A stretch of 63,200 nucleotides of DNA from Nonomuraea corallina (GCF_027620315.1 NZ_JAPNNL010000019.1:1-63200), one strand, 5' to 3'; shown: positions 17,774-26,811, counted from the first letter of the stretch. A program made the numbers and translations. Notes: generated from the sequence alone by a model not told the origin.

Positions 17774-17809
17774 CCGGCATCCCCCGGCTCGTCCGCCCCG
17801 GGCCGGGGG

Positions 17810-18322
17810 TCACAGCGTGGTGAGCACCTCCTGCACCCGGGTCTTGCCCGTGCCGAACCGGCCGCTGGCCCGGCGGGGCTCGCCCGCGGCCGGGCGGCCT
17901 CTCAGCGCGTCCAGCTCACGCTGCCGGGCCTCCTGGAACGCCGCGCCCAGCGCGGCCAGCTCCTCCCCGGTCTTGCCGCGGGCCAGGATCGGGAGGATCG
18001 TCGTCTCCTCGTCGCAGAAGTGCGCCATCACCGACACGACGAGCTGGTGCAGCGCCTGGGTGAGCTCGGGCGTCCCGGCGTCGGCCCGCCGCAGCGCGTC
18101 CAGGTGGACCTCGGCCTCCTTGTGCTGGGCGAAGCCGTGGTGGGCGTTCAGGAGCGGGTAGAACACGTCCTCCTCGGCGCGGAAGTGCGCGGTCAGCAGG
18201 GCGTGCAGCGCGCTGACGGCGGGCCCGGGGTCCTGCTGGTTCAGCAGCAGCCGCTTGAACAGAACCTCGATCCGGCGGTGGTCGGCCTGGACGAGGGAGA
18301 TGACGTCGTTCCGCACGGTCAT
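17810..18322 (-). CDS. Hemerythrin HHE-domain protein
   Basis: 170 aa from ATG at 18322. Four-helix diiron binding residues are visible: LVQADHRRIEVLF, LTAHFRAEEDVFYP, KEAEVHLDAL and VMAHFCDEETTILP. The C-terminal 40 residues are a charged tail ending KTRVQEVLTTL. Bacterial HHE proteins bind O2, NO or iron, or sense redox; the role here is open. It is convergent with the ABC exporter and divergent from the secreted hydrolase. Confidence 0.9.
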   Translation of the reverse strand: MTVRNDVISLVQADHRRIEVLFKRLLLNQQDPGPAVSALHALLTAHFRAEEDVFYPLLNAHHGFAQHKEAEVHLDALRRADAGTPELTQALHQLVVSVMAHFCDEETTILPILARGKTGEELAALGAAFQEARQRELDALRGRPAAGEPRRASGRFGTGKTRVQEVLTTL

Positions 18323-18454
18323 GGGCTCGTGGCTACCCGGGCGGCGGGCCGTCAACCGTGCCGCCCGGTGAGGGACCCTTTCACCGCCCGCCGCGGCGGA
18401 GTATGAACGAATCACCCGCACTCCCCCGATCAGCCCGCCCGGAGGTGACGGCAG

Positions 18455-19831
18455 ATGCGCCGTCCGAGCCTGGTTCTCTCCGCCCTCGCCCTGGCCGCCG
18501 CCCTGCTCGTGCCCGGCGCGGCGGAAGCCCGCACCGGCCCGCCCGGCCCTGGGGACGCCGGTGCTTCCGAGGCGGGGCGGCCGCGGCCGGGGGTGCCCGG
18601 CGACCAGCCGCTGCCCGGCTACACCATCGACAACCCGCCGCTCGCGCCCGCGATCGTGCGCGGCGAACCGGCCCGGGTCCTGCAAGGGGTGCACGGCCAC
18701 GCCGCGTACCAGATCGAGGTGCCGCCGCGCTGGAACGGCGGCCTCGCGATGTGGGCCCACGGCTTCCGCGGCGCCACCCGGGTGCTCTCCGTCGACCCGC
18801 CCGGCTACGGCCTCCGGCAGCGGCTGCTCGACCAGGGGTACGCCTGGGCGGCCTCCTCGTACTACGCCAACGACTACGACGTGCGGGCCGGGGTGCTCAG
18901 CACCCGCGCGCTGGCCGGCCACTTCGCGCGGCTGGTCGGCAAGCCGAAGCGCACGTTCATCACCGGGGCGTCGATGGGCGGGCATGTCACGGTCCGGTCG
19001 CTGGAGGAGTACCCCGGCTTCTACGACGCCGCGCTGCCGATGTGCGGGGTGCTCGGCGACCACGAGCTGTTCGACTTCTTCCTCGACTTCCACCTGGTGG
19101 CCCAGGACCTGGCGGACGTGCCTGCGTACCCGTTCCCGGCCGACTACGCGACCTCGGCCGTGCCGAAGATCCAGGAGCGCCTCGGGCTGACCGGGCAGGA
19201 GCCGGGCAACACGCTCGGCGCGCAGCTGCGGGAGATCGTGATCAACCGGAGCGGCGGCGAGCGGCCCGGCGCGGACGCCGCGTTCGCGTACTGGAAGGAC
19301 TTCCTGTTCGGGCTGGCCGGGCCGGACGAGGGCGGCACGCCGGCCCAGCAGCCCGGCCGGGTGGCCACGAACCTCGGCACCCGCTACGCGCCCTCCTCAC
19401 CGGTGAACGTCAACGCGACCGTGCAGCGGGTGCCGCCCGCCGACCCGGCGACCCGGTTCAGCCGCGCGCTCACCGCCGTGCCGAGCGTGTCGGGGCGGAT
19501 CGACGTGCCCGTGCTGTCGCTGCACGACCTGGGGGACCTCTTCGTGCCGTTCTCGATGGAGCAGGAGTACCGCACGGACGTGGCCCGGCACGGCCGGACG
19601 AAGCACCTGGTGCAGCGGGCGATCAGGGCCGTGGGCCACTGCGAGTTCAGCGACGCCGAGGCCGGCGCCGCCTGGGACGACCTCGTCCGATGGCAGCGCG
19701 GCGGCCCCCGGCCCGCGGGCGACGACGTGATCACGCCCTCCGTCGTGGCCGATCCGGACTACGGGTGCCGGTTCACCGACCCGTCGGCCTACGCGACCGG
19801 CACCCGCTCGCTGTTCGCCCCCTGCCCCTGA
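18455..19831 (+). CDS. Secreted alpha/beta hydrolase
   Basis: 458 aa from ATG at 18455 with GGAGGTGA upstream. The N-terminal signal peptide (MRRPSLVLSALALAAALLVP, cleaved after AEA near residue 25) marks an exported protein. The nucleophile is Ser in GASMGGH, the acid is probably Asp in SLHDLGDLFVPF, and the His lies in VGHCEFS. Two Cys in DYGCRF and FAPCP near the C-terminus may form a disulfide. Substrate unknown; it resembles secreted prolyl-type or esterase-like hydrolases of actinobacteria. Confidence 0.86.
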   Translation: MRRPSLVLSALALAAALLVPGAAEARTGPPGPGDAGASEAGRPRPGVPGDQPLPGYTIDNPPLAPAIVRGEPARVLQGVHGHAAYQIEVPPRWNGGLAMWAHGFRGATRVLSVDPPGYGLRQRLLDQGYAWAASSYYANDYDVRAGVLSTRALAGHFARLVGKPKRTFITGASMGGHVTVRSLEEYPGFYDAALPMCGVLGDHELFDFFLDFHLVAQDLADVPAYPFPADYATSAVPKIQERLGLTGQEPGNTLGAQLREIVINRSGGERPGADAAFAYWKDFLFGLAGPDEGGTPAQQPGRVATNLGTRYAPSSPVNVNATVQRVPPADPATRFSRALTAVPSVSGRIDVPVLSLHDLGDLFVPFSMEQEYRTDVARHGRTKHLVQRAIRAVGHCEFSDAEAGAAWDDLVRWQRGGPRPAGDDVITPSVVADPDYGCRFTDPSAYATGTRSLFAPCP

Positions 19832-19836
19832 CGTGA

Positions 19837-20277
19837 TCAGTCGGCGACCAGGCGGGCCCGCGGGCCTTCCCGCTCGCGCTGGCGGCGCACCACGTACGCG
19901 CCGGGCGCGCAGCCCGTCGCCCCGTGCTCCGGGTGCAGCAGGTAGGCCGGGGCCGTGGTCTCGAACATGCCGATGGCCAGCCGTTCGGAGTCGGACGTCC
20001 ACGGGGTCCACCGGCAGGCGAACGGTTCGGCGACGAGGGTGTGCGGGTTGCCCCCCGCCTCGCCGCGCAGCAGCTCGACGCCGTGTGGAGGCACGTGCTC
20101 CCAGCGCTCGGGTGCGCGAGAGCGGCGGACGGACCCGGCGATCATGGCCAGCGGGATGACGATCAGGTCGCCCTGGGCCTGGAGGCCGTCGACGACGGGG
20201 ATGCGGACCGACCGCTCCAGGTGGTCGAGCGCGGTCAGCCCGGTCTGCGCTTCGAGGGTGGCGAGAGTGACGTTCAT
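19837..20277 (-). CDS. Hypothetical protein linked to DUF6745 gene
   Basis: 146 aa from ATG at 20277, supported by a TGAGGTGA ribosome binding site overlapping the upstream stop region. It contains LVIPLAMIAGSVRRSRAPER, then PPHGVELLRGEAGGNPHTLV and TAPAYLLHPEHGATGCAPGAYV, suggesting a beta-rich single domain. It lies 10 nt downstream of the DUF6745 gene, so the two form an operon. Reads like a companion of unknown function. Confidence 0.75.
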   Translation of the reverse strand: MNVTLATLEAQTGLTALDHLERSVRIPVVDGLQAQGDLIVIPLAMIAGSVRRSRAPERWEHVPPHGVELLRGEAGGNPHTLVAEPFACRWTPWTSDSERLAIGMFETTAPAYLLHPEHGATGCAPGAYVVRRQREREGPRARLVAD

Positions 20278-20287
20278 GGCATTCACC

Positions 20288-21370
20288 TCAGGTTCGGCGG
20301 AGAAGTCCGGCGTACTGGTCGGCGGACAGCCCGTAGGTCCAGCCGGCGGCGGCGATCGGGTCGTCGAAGTACCACGGCACGGTCAGCCCGTGACGGCGGC
20401 GGGTCCCGTCGCGCTCGACGGACCCGTTGACGGCGAGCAGCACCCTGGTGCCCGTGTGCACGTCGTAGAGCCGCAGCTCGGAGCCGGGGTTGCCGGGGTC
20501 GGGGGCGGCGGCGACCAACCGGAGCCCGGCCCGGTCGAGGTAGGCGCCCCAGCCGAGGCGCTCGATCGCGCACCGCCTGACCTCGACGTTGCGCTCCCGC
20601 GAGATGCGCTCGACGGACGGGTCGGTGATCACCCAGCACGGCACCCGGGTGCCGTGCCAGGCGTACACGTCCCAGCCGTCGGCGAACCGCACGGCCGGGC
20701 CGCCGCCGTGGTGCGGCCGCACCTCGCCGCGCTCGCCGCACACCTCGGTGCGCAGCTCGGCCGGGCGTTCCGAGAGCACGCACAGGTCCCGCCGAGGCCA
20801 CCACCAGCCGCACGAGCGGGCCACCGCGGCCCACAGCCGGGCCTGCCGCTCCTGCGCCCGGCTGAACACCTCGACGCCGCCCAGCCGGCGCAGCGCGTCG
20901 TGCCGCGCCTGCCACGCGACGGTCGTGACGTCCTCGTACCAGCTGACGCGCCGGAGCGGACGGCCGTGCGCCGCCTCCAGCACCGGGACGAGCCGGCGCG
21001 CCGACCAGGCGAGGGGGTCGTGCACCTCGCGGCGGACCAGTTCGTGGAGCTCCCGGTGGGCGCCCCGGACCGCGGCGTCGATCCGTCCGCCCAGCTCGGC
21101 CGCAAGCCGGGACAGGCTCGTGACCACCGGCCAGTGCGGCACCCGGTCGGGGTCCTCGCCGGGGCGCGGCCGGACGCCCGGCGGCAGCGTGGCGAGAGCG
21201 GTCAAGGGCGACGACGCCCAGTGGAAGCGCGGCCGGTCGAACCCGGCCAGGAGGTAGAGCTCGGAGATGGCGGCCTCGGCCGCCTGACGGTCGCAGGGCC
21301 GCGTCGACAACGCCAGGCCCAGCCATTCTTCGCGGATGGTCGCGGCTTCCCGCCGCGTACGTGCGCTCAC
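20288..21370 (-). CDS. DUF6745 domain protein
   Basis: 360 aa from GTG at 21370. The N-terminal two thirds is helical and charged. The DUF6745-type segment follows: PAVRFADGWDVYAWHGTRVP, then ISRERNVEVRRCAIERLGWG and a C-terminal LTVPWYFDDPIAAAGWTYGL. In other actinobacteria this domain is also fused to or sits beside repeat proteins. No enzymatic motif is evident. It overlaps no neighbour and leads an operon with the 146-aa protein. Family attribution is from recalled motif patterns. Confidence 0.7.
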   Translation of the reverse strand: MSARTRREAATIREEWLGLALSTRPCDRQAAEAAISELYLLAGFDRPRFHWASSPLTALATLPPGVRPRPGEDPDRVPHWPVVTSLSRLAAELGGRIDAAVRGAHRELHELVRREVHDPLAWSARRLVPVLEAAHGRPLRRVSWYEDVTTVAWQARHDALRRLGGVEVFSRAQERQARLWAAVARSCGWWWPRRDLCVLSERPAELRTEVCGERGEVRPHHGGGPAVRFADGWDVYAWHGTRVPCWVITDPSVERISRERNVEVRRCAIERLGWGAYLDRAGLRLVAAAPDPGNPGSELRLYDVHTGTRVLLAVNGSVERDGTRRRHGLTVPWYFDDPIAAAGWTYGLSADQYAGLLRRT

Positions 21371-21487
21371 CGGCTCCGGGTGGCGCGATCCTTTCTGATC
21401 ATGTCCGCGATGGTGACAGGCCGGGGCGTCATCTGTCCAGTGGCCGGGAGGAGCGGGGACGGTTGCGTGTGGCGTCCGTCACGCGCT

Positions 21488-21509
21488 ATCTGTGCATTCC
21501 TCCACAGAT
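21488..21509. promoter_or_regulatory. Inverted repeat upstream of thuA-like gene
   Basis: ATCTGTG (21488-21494) and CACAGAT (21503-21509) are perfect 7-bp arms around an 8-nt spacer. They lie 69 nt upstream of the ThuA-like start, in the 207-nt gap shared with the divergent DUF6745 gene. A dimeric repressor site is plausible; no regulator gene is adjacent. Confidence 0.4.
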
Positions 21510-21577
21510 GATCGCCGCAGGTCCCGCCGGAGGTGTGACGATCGGAGTCGTCGGCCCTCCGAGCGATAGGCGCGAGC

Positions 21578-22276
21578 ATGACGAACCGTAAGGCACTGGT
21601 GGTGCGCGGCGGCTGGGAGGGGCATGCCCCGGTCGCCGCCACCGAACTCTTCATCCCCTTCCTCGAACGGCACGGCTTCGAGGTGCACCGGGCCGGCTCC
21701 CCGGCGCCGTACGCGGACGCCGCCTTCATGTCCGGCGTCGACCTGGTCGTGCAGTGCTACACGATGGGCACGATCGAGCCGGACGAGCTGGCCGGCCTGC
21801 GCGCCGCGATCGAGGCGGGCACCGGGATGGCGGGCTGGCACGGCGGCATCGCCGACTCCTTCCGGGCCTCCTCCGACTACCTGCACCTGATCGGCGGGCA
21901 GTTCGCCTGCCATCCCGGCAAGGACCCCGCCGAGCCGCACGAGAGCGCCGAGGCGCACAACTTCGTCCCGTACACCGTGAACCTGCTCCCCGAGGCGGGC
22001 GCCCACCCCATCACCGAGGGCCTGACGGACTTCGACCTCGTGACCGAGCAGTACTGGGTGCTGACCGACGACTACGTCGACGTGCTGGCCACGACCACGC
22101 AGAAGGTGCGCCCGTGGGACCCCTGGCACCGGGAGGTCACCTCGCCGGCGATCTGGACCCGGCACTGGGGGACCGGCCGGATCTTCGTGACCACGCCCGG
22201 CCACAGCCTTGACGTGTTGCGGGACGACACCGTACGCACCATCATCGAACGCGGCATGCTCTGGGCGTCCCGGTAG
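21578..22276 (+). CDS. ThuA-like (trehalose utilisation family) protein
   Basis: 232 aa from ATG at 21578. The class-I glutamine-amidotransferase-like Rossmann fold of ThuA is shown by KALVVRGGWEGHAPVAATE, VVQCYTMGTIEPDELAGL, GMAGWHGGIADSFRA and GRIFVTTPGHSLDVL. The usual catalytic Cys is not at the elbow, as in other ThuA proteins. Family members sit in carbohydrate catabolic loci and probably oxidise or isomerise sugars. The following (broken) permease gene supports a former sugar-uptake locus. Confidence 0.86.
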   Translation: MTNRKALVVRGGWEGHAPVAATELFIPFLERHGFEVHRAGSPAPYADAAFMSGVDLVVQCYTMGTIEPDELAGLRAAIEAGTGMAGWHGGIADSFRASSDYLHLIGGQFACHPGKDPAEPHESAEAHNFVPYTVNLLPEAGAHPITEGLTDFDLVTEQYWVLTDDYVDVLATTTQKVRPWDPWHREVTSPAIWTRHWGTGRIFVTTPGHSLDVLRDDTVRTIIERGMLWASR

Positions 22277-22282
22277 CCCCAA

Positions 22283-22311
22283 AGAACCTTGGTTCTCGGA
22301 ACGATGTTCCG
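22283..22311. promoter_or_regulatory. Two adjacent hairpins
   Basis: AGAACC/GGTTCT (22283-22296, 2-nt loop) and CGGAAC/GTTCCG (22297-22311, 3-nt loop) abut directly after the ThuA stop. The pair could be a terminator for that gene or a double operator for the following permease remnant. No U-run follows. Confidence 0.4.
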
Positions 22312-22417
22312 AATTGTCCGGCAAATCTCTTCGTATGCCCAGAATGCGTGATTGGTATTCCGCTCACCGCAATGACAGTCCGCCACGCGAAACAGCGTTG
22401 AGCCAGAGGGGCCTGCG

Positions 22418-23259
22418 ATGCTCCGGTACGTCGGACGCAGGGTCGCCGGTCTCGCACTGGTCCTGCTGATCGTCCTGACGCTCGTCTTCTTCATGCTCAG
22501 AGCCGCCCCCGGCGGTTCCGCCGAGGCCTACCTCGGCATGAACCCCACGCCGGAGAAGGTGGCGGAAGTCGAGCGCAGGCTCGGGCTCGACCAGCCGATC
22601 TGGGTGCAGTACGGCACCTTCGTCGGCAACCTGCTGACCGGTGACTTCGGCCGCTCGCTGTTCAGCGACCGCCCGGTCATCGACATCATCGCCGAGCGGC
22701 TCCCCGTGACCCTCGAACTCAGCCTGATCGCCTTCGTGTTCTGGGTCGCCGTCGGCCTCTACGTCAAGGGAGTGCTGCCCTCAAGCGGATGGGTGCACTT
22801 CGGGGACGATCCGGTGGAGAACCTGCGCACCGTGATCCTGCCCGCCTTCGCCCTCGGCCTCGGCTCGGGCGCCATCATCGCCCGTACGCTGCCCGCCTCG
22901 ATGATCGACATCGCGCAGGCCGACTACGTGTCGTTCGCCCGTGCGATGGGCATGCCCGAGCGGCACATCCTGCGCCGCATCACCGCACGCAACGCGATCA
23001 TCCCGACGGCCACGGTCATCGGGCTCACGGCAACGCCCTCGCGGCGGCGGACAGCAAGTTCGAGAAGCTGATCGTCGCCCAGATCCCCATCGCCGCCTAC
23101 CGCGCCAGGCACCGCCAGCCGGACATCCACTGGGACATGTACCGGCAGATCTTCGAGGGCTACCAGAGCCGCTTCGCGCCCAACCTGTTCACCCCGTACC
23201 AGCCGGAGAGCCTGGAGGACGCCGGCCGCTACCTCGACGGCGAGTCCCGCTGGCGCTGA
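22418..23259 (+). pseudogene. Chimeric remnant: ABC permease start joined to another gene's 3' end
   Basis: Translation from ATG at 22418 gives a DppB/OppB-type permease N-terminus (MLRYVGRRVAGLALVLLIVL) through LSLIAFVFWVAVGL. Then roughly 40-50 residues expected for this family are missing, and it resumes at VLPSSGWVHFGDDPVENLR. The EAA-like loop region FARAMGMPERHILRR remains. Around 23029 the coding frame shifts and a different coding stretch (KFEKLIVAQIPIAAYRARHR onward to a stop at 23259) begins. That tail is not permease-like and weakly resembles the end of a carbon-nitrogen hydrolase. Two deletions seem to have fused leftovers of a transport locus. Confidence 0.8.
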
Positions 23260-25667
23260 AGCCCCAGCTCCTGGCGGATCCAGTCGACGTCCATGAGGAC
23301 TCCGTTCCCGGCCTGCACGCTCCGATCGTTGTGCCACTCCATGTCGTCGAGCTGAGTCTCCAGATCCGCCAGGGCCCGGCCGCCCGCGCGCGCCGCCTCC
23401 CGCGGGCTCAGGCCCGAGCCGGGGACCGCGTCGATCCAGGACTCGGCCTGGGCGCGCGGCAGCGCCTGGCCGGCATCCCTCACCACGTAACTCTCCACAA
23501 TCAACTCTCTGGCCCGAGGATGGGGCCCGCCGCCGAGCCGCTCCGCCTTCCTGCGCACCTCGACGGCGTCGGGCGCCACCTCGCGGACCATTCTCTCCAG
23601 CTCCGTGAGCCGCTCCACCGAGTTCGCCCGCACCACCCAGTGGTCGCCTTCGTCGGTGACCTGGCCGGCGCTGACGACCTTCCCGCCGACCTCTCGGTGC
23701 CACTCCAGGACATCGATGTCGATTTCCACCATCCGGTCGGCCAGCCGCGCCCAGGCCCGGCCGCCCCCGGTCACCTTCAGGACCGCTTCGGCGTCGACGT
23801 ACTCGTGCCCGTCGCCGTTGCGGACGTACGGCTCGGGCCGAGGTCCGAAGAACTCGGCCAGCTGCTCGGCCGAGTGCTCGCCGGCGAGCAGGCCGGCCAG
23901 CTCGGCCCGCTGGTCGCGGGGGACCAGCGTGGGCAGCGCGAGCACGCGAGGCCGCTCGCCGTCGGGCAGGAGCCGGCCGCAGAACAGGTCCAGCCGACGC
24001 ACCGAGCCGGAGAACTTCCGATCGGGCAGGAACACCGGCTCCCCGTCCGGCATCGGCCGCACGGTCACGCCGGTCCCCTTACGGACCTGGACGACCTCGT
24101 AGAGCCCGATCGGCACGTCCAGCCACGACTCGGCCAGCTCACGCTCGTCGGCCCTGAGCCACCCGCCGCGGGCCCGCAGGAACCGCTCGGCGAACCCGCA
24201 GTCGGTGAGCAGCAGGTCGAGGCAGAGGAACACGCTGGCGTCGTCGGCGCCGCTGCGGCTGATGAGCAGGCTGAGCGTTTCACGGGCGGGCGCGCGCTGG
24301 ACGTACGTCGCGAGCAGCGCGTAGAGCAGCTTGGCCCGCTCGGTGATCGGGTGCACGGCGTTGTTCAGGCAGCACAGCTTGTGCTTGCGGCCGGACCCGC
24401 ACGGGCACGGATGGTTGCGGCCGGTCTTGGTACGGGGCGGGACGAGCAGGTTCCGCATCGCCCTGCGCAACGAGTCGGCGGGCACCAGACCGCTGCGGCG
24501 CAGGTAGTCGTCGGCGGCGTGCAACTCGCCCCGGCAGGCGGCGTACTCGCCGGCGTCCGCCAGCGCCGGAACCAGCGCGGGCTGCGCGGCCAGCGCCTCG
24601 TGCACCAGGCGCTCCGCCTCGGCCGAGTCGCCGGACCCTTCGGCCGACCTCGCCAGGAGCAGCGTCACCGCCGCCCGCTCCGCCGGCGTCTTCGCGATCG
24701 CGCCGAGCTTGGCAAGCTGCTCGCCGAAACGGGCGCCTTCCGCGGCGCGTACCTCCACCTCGTCGGCGACGTAACCGATCACGCCCGGCGTGGCCGTCAG
24801 GTAGTCGCGCAGGAGAGTCGGCGCGTGCTCGGGATCCTCCTCGGCCCAGAGCACCAGCATGCCGACGGCCATCGCCCCCGCCACGACCTCCTCCCGGCGC
24901 AGTCCGCGTACCCTGCTGAGATCCCACGGCACCCCCGGCACGCCGACGCTGCCGCCGAAGGTCTCCATGCCCGCGCCGCGCAGCATCCGCGCCAGCGGAG
25001 GCAGCGGATCGGCGAGCAGTTCCGGGTCCGACCTCAGCAGCGAGACGAGCAACTCGTCAAAGGGCGCGATCGGGCTCTCGCGATCCTCCTCAAGGTAGAT
25101 CCGCATCGCTTCCGTGGCCGCGAGCAGCATGAAGTCGCGCACCTGACGCGCGCGGCCGGTCTCCTCCGGCACTTCGGCCGCGGAGATCTCCAGGCCGCCG
25201 TCGCGGAGCCGCACCGAGAGCACGTCGCCGGGGGAGAACTCCGTCAGCCAGCCGTCCGGCCCCGTCAGCACCTGCCCGATGCCGCCGCGGCCGGGCGGCA
25301 GCCCGTTGCCGAAACCGGCCGGCAGGTCGAGGAACGTGGTCGCGCCCACCTGTCCGCCGCCCGCCAGGGGCAGCCCGTCCTGGGCGAACCGCGCCCAGAG
25401 CGCGAGATCGTCATCGGCCGCGAGCACTCCGGCCGCCACCTCGGCGGCGCTCAGCTCGTGCAGGAACGCCACCCCGTCGGCGAGCCGCAGCCCGCTCACC
25501 CAGTCGCCGCCGGAGTCGGGGCACAGGTAGGGATGCTCGTCCAGGAAGGTACGGAGGACGGAACGCGACACGTTCGCGCGCTCGGCCAGCTTCTCGAAAG
25601 GCACAGGCCCTTCGGCTGTGACGAACGCCGTGATCTCGTCGGCCCAATGAGGGGAGTCGCCGGTCAT
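23229..25667 (-). CDS. Large SEC-C motif protein
   Basis: 812 aa from ATG at 25667. A zinc-binding SEC-C motif, NHPCPCGSGRKHKLCCLNN, sits centrally around residues 416-434. The N-terminus (residues 10-60) looks like a small winged-helix domain with FEKLAERANVSRSVLRTFLD. Helical TPR-like stretches (AEAERLVHEALAAQPALVPA) precede the zinc motif. The rest is mixed and uncharacterised. SEC-C motifs occur in SecA and in many stand-alone proteins where they probably mediate protein contacts. The 3' end overlaps the permease remnant antisense by 31 nt. Function unknown. Confidence 0.85.
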   Translation of the reverse strand: MTGDSPHWADEITAFVTAEGPVPFEKLAERANVSRSVLRTFLDEHPYLCPDSGGDWVSGLRLADGVAFLHELSAAEVAAGVLAADDDLALWARFAQDGLPLAGGGQVGATTFLDLPAGFGNGLPPGRGGIGQVLTGPDGWLTEFSPGDVLSVRLRDGGLEISAAEVPEETGRARQVRDFMLLAATEAMRIYLEEDRESPIAPFDELLVSLLRSDPELLADPLPPLARMLRGAGMETFGGSVGVPGVPWDLSRVRGLRREEVVAGAMAVGMLVLWAEEDPEHAPTLLRDYLTATPGVIGYVADEVEVRAAEGARFGEQLAKLGAIAKTPAERAAVTLLLARSAEGSGDSAEAERLVHEALAAQPALVPALADAGEYAACRGELHAADDYLRRSGLVPADSLRRAMRNLLVPPRTKTGRNHPCPCGSGRKHKLCCLNNAVHPITERAKLLYALLATYVQRAPARETLSLLISRSGADDASVFLCLDLLLTDCGFAERFLRARGGWLRADERELAESWLDVPIGLYEVVQVRKGTGVTVRPMPDGEPVFLPDRKFSGSVRRLDLFCGRLLPDGERPRVLALPTLVPRDQRAELAGLLAGEHSAEQLAEFFGPRPEPYVRNGDGHEYVDAEAVLKVTGGGRAWARLADRMVEIDIDVLEWHREVGGKVVSAGQVTDEGDHWVVRANSVERLTELERMVREVAPDAVEVRRKAERLGGGPHPRARELIVESYVVRDAGQALPRAQAESWIDAVPGSGLSPREAARAGGRALADLETQLDDMEWHNDRSVQAGNGVLMDVDWIRQELGLQRQRDSPSR

Positions 25668-25689
25668 ACAGAGAACCGTAGCGCCGCCG

Positions 25690-26136
25690 TCACAGGTTGA
25701 TCAGGCCGACGCCGACCAGAGCCAGGCCGATCAGGGACGCCGCGGCCCTGACCGTGTTCCACAGGGTCCACCGCGGCGAGTACTCCTTCCACGGCATCGT
25801 CCCGGCGTCGACGGCGTTGTTCATCGGCACGTTGATCACCATGGTGACCAGGAAGGAGCCGACGGCGCTGACCCCGGCCGCGGCGAAGAACCAGATCGCC
25901 GCCGGGCCGCCGGCGAACAGCCCGGCCGCCAGCGCCGCGATCGGCGCGCCGAGGAACACGAGGAAGAGCCAGGGGTTGAGGATCTTCCTGTTGATGCTCC
26001 GCATCACCTCCTCGGCCCTGGCGGGCTCGACGGCGTCGAGCGCCGGCATGACGGACATGGAGAAGGCGTAGAAGAGGCCGGCGAGCGCGCCGTGCAGCAC
26101 CAGGGCGATGAGAGGGAGTACGAGCATGGTCACCAT
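25690..26136 (-). CDS. DUF1772 membrane protein
   Basis: 148 aa from ATG at 26136; longer starts at 26205 or 26238 would collide with the divergent cytochrome gene. Four hydrophobic helices are visible. The family hallmarks are GLFYAFSMSVMPAL in helix 1 and NVPMNNAVDAGTM before the last helix. DUF1772 relatives include anthrone oxygenase-like enzymes and putative membrane redox proteins. Its substrate cannot be told here. Confidence 0.84.
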   Translation of the reverse strand: MVTMLVLPLIALVLHGALAGLFYAFSMSVMPALDAVEPARAEEVMRSINRKILNPWLFLVFLGAPIAALAAGLFAGGPAAIWFFAAAGVSAVGSFLVTMVINVPMNNAVDAGTMPWKEYSPRWTLWNTVRAAASLIGLALVGVGLINL

Positions 26137-26220
26137 GGTGGCCGGGCCGGGGGAAACCGGTCCATGTACAGCCCTCTCAATCACATGTGCGAGCGTCTCG
26201 TTCATGGTGGGATATGGCGA

Positions 26221-26754
26221 ATGGATCGAGCAGGACAATTAGTGGGCGAGACGCTGCTTTTCTGCTTTCTCTTCGCCCTGATCACCGGAGGCTTCCTCGC
26301 CTTCCACTTCACCCCCGGCGACGGCCTCACCGTCTACGACGGCGCCTACGAGCCGCTGCGGGGCACCCCCATGAGCGACGCCTACGCCTCCATTCTGCGG
26401 ATCAGCTTCGACGTGGACGGCGGCCTGCGCATGCGCCAGCTGCACCACAAGTCGCTGTTCGTCCTCATCCTGGGGGTCTGCGTCTGGGTCGTGCTCGCCC
26501 GGCACCGGTACGCGATCGCGGCGGTGGCGCTGTGCGTGGCCGGCGGGATCGCCGGCTACGCCAGCGCCGACGACGTGCTCAGCGCCTACGTCGCGGGCAC
26601 GATCTGGTGGTACGCGCTGCACCTGGTGCTGGCGCTGGCCATGATCGCCGTCCTGGTGAAGGCCTCCCTGTGGGAGGCCGCCCGACAGCCGCGGACGCTC
26701 GGCCTCATGGCGCTGGCCCTCTGCATCGCCCTGCTGATGATCTGGTGGATCTGA
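26221..26754 (+). CDS. Miniature cytochrome b (QcrB N-terminal-like) protein
   Basis: About 177 aa from ATG at 26221. The start resembles the N-terminal region of actinobacterial QcrB: LVGETLLFCFLFALITGGFL, then YDGAYEPLRGTPMSDAYAS, ISFDVDGGLRMRQLHHKSLF. The RQLHH dyad is a heme-ligand position of cytochrome b, and YALHLVLALAM may supply a second His. There are only four or five helices rather than the eight of full cytochrome b. No Rieske or cytochrome c genes are nearby, so this is a stand-alone quinone- or heme-binding membrane protein (inference). Confidence 0.78.
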   Translation: MDRAGQLVGETLLFCFLFALITGGFLAFHFTPGDGLTVYDGAYEPLRGTPMSDAYASILRISFDVDGGLRMRQLHHKSLFVLILGVCVWVVLARHRYAIAAVALCVAGGIAGYASADDVLSAYVAGTIWWYALHLVLALAMIAVLVKASLWEAARQPRTLGLMALALCIALLMIWWI

Positions 26755-26811
26755 TCGCCGTTGCAGTCGGATCCAAGATCGTTACAAGTGGGGTGCGATG
26801 GAATCCTTCCC

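Noticed and set aside
17774-17809. GC-rich inverted repeat between exporter and hemerythrin genes
   Set aside because: CCCCGG/CCGGGG pairings are short and common at this base composition; not distinguishable from chance.
22418-23071. Functional ABC permease
   Set aside because: Missing internal helices and last helices; no binding protein or ATPase genes follow.
22941-25700. Very long open frame on the plus strand opposite the SEC-C gene
   Set aside because: It mirrors the codon positions of the minus-strand gene; its product is Arg/Pro/Ala/Gly-rich without domains. The minus-strand protein has a perfect SEC-C motif.
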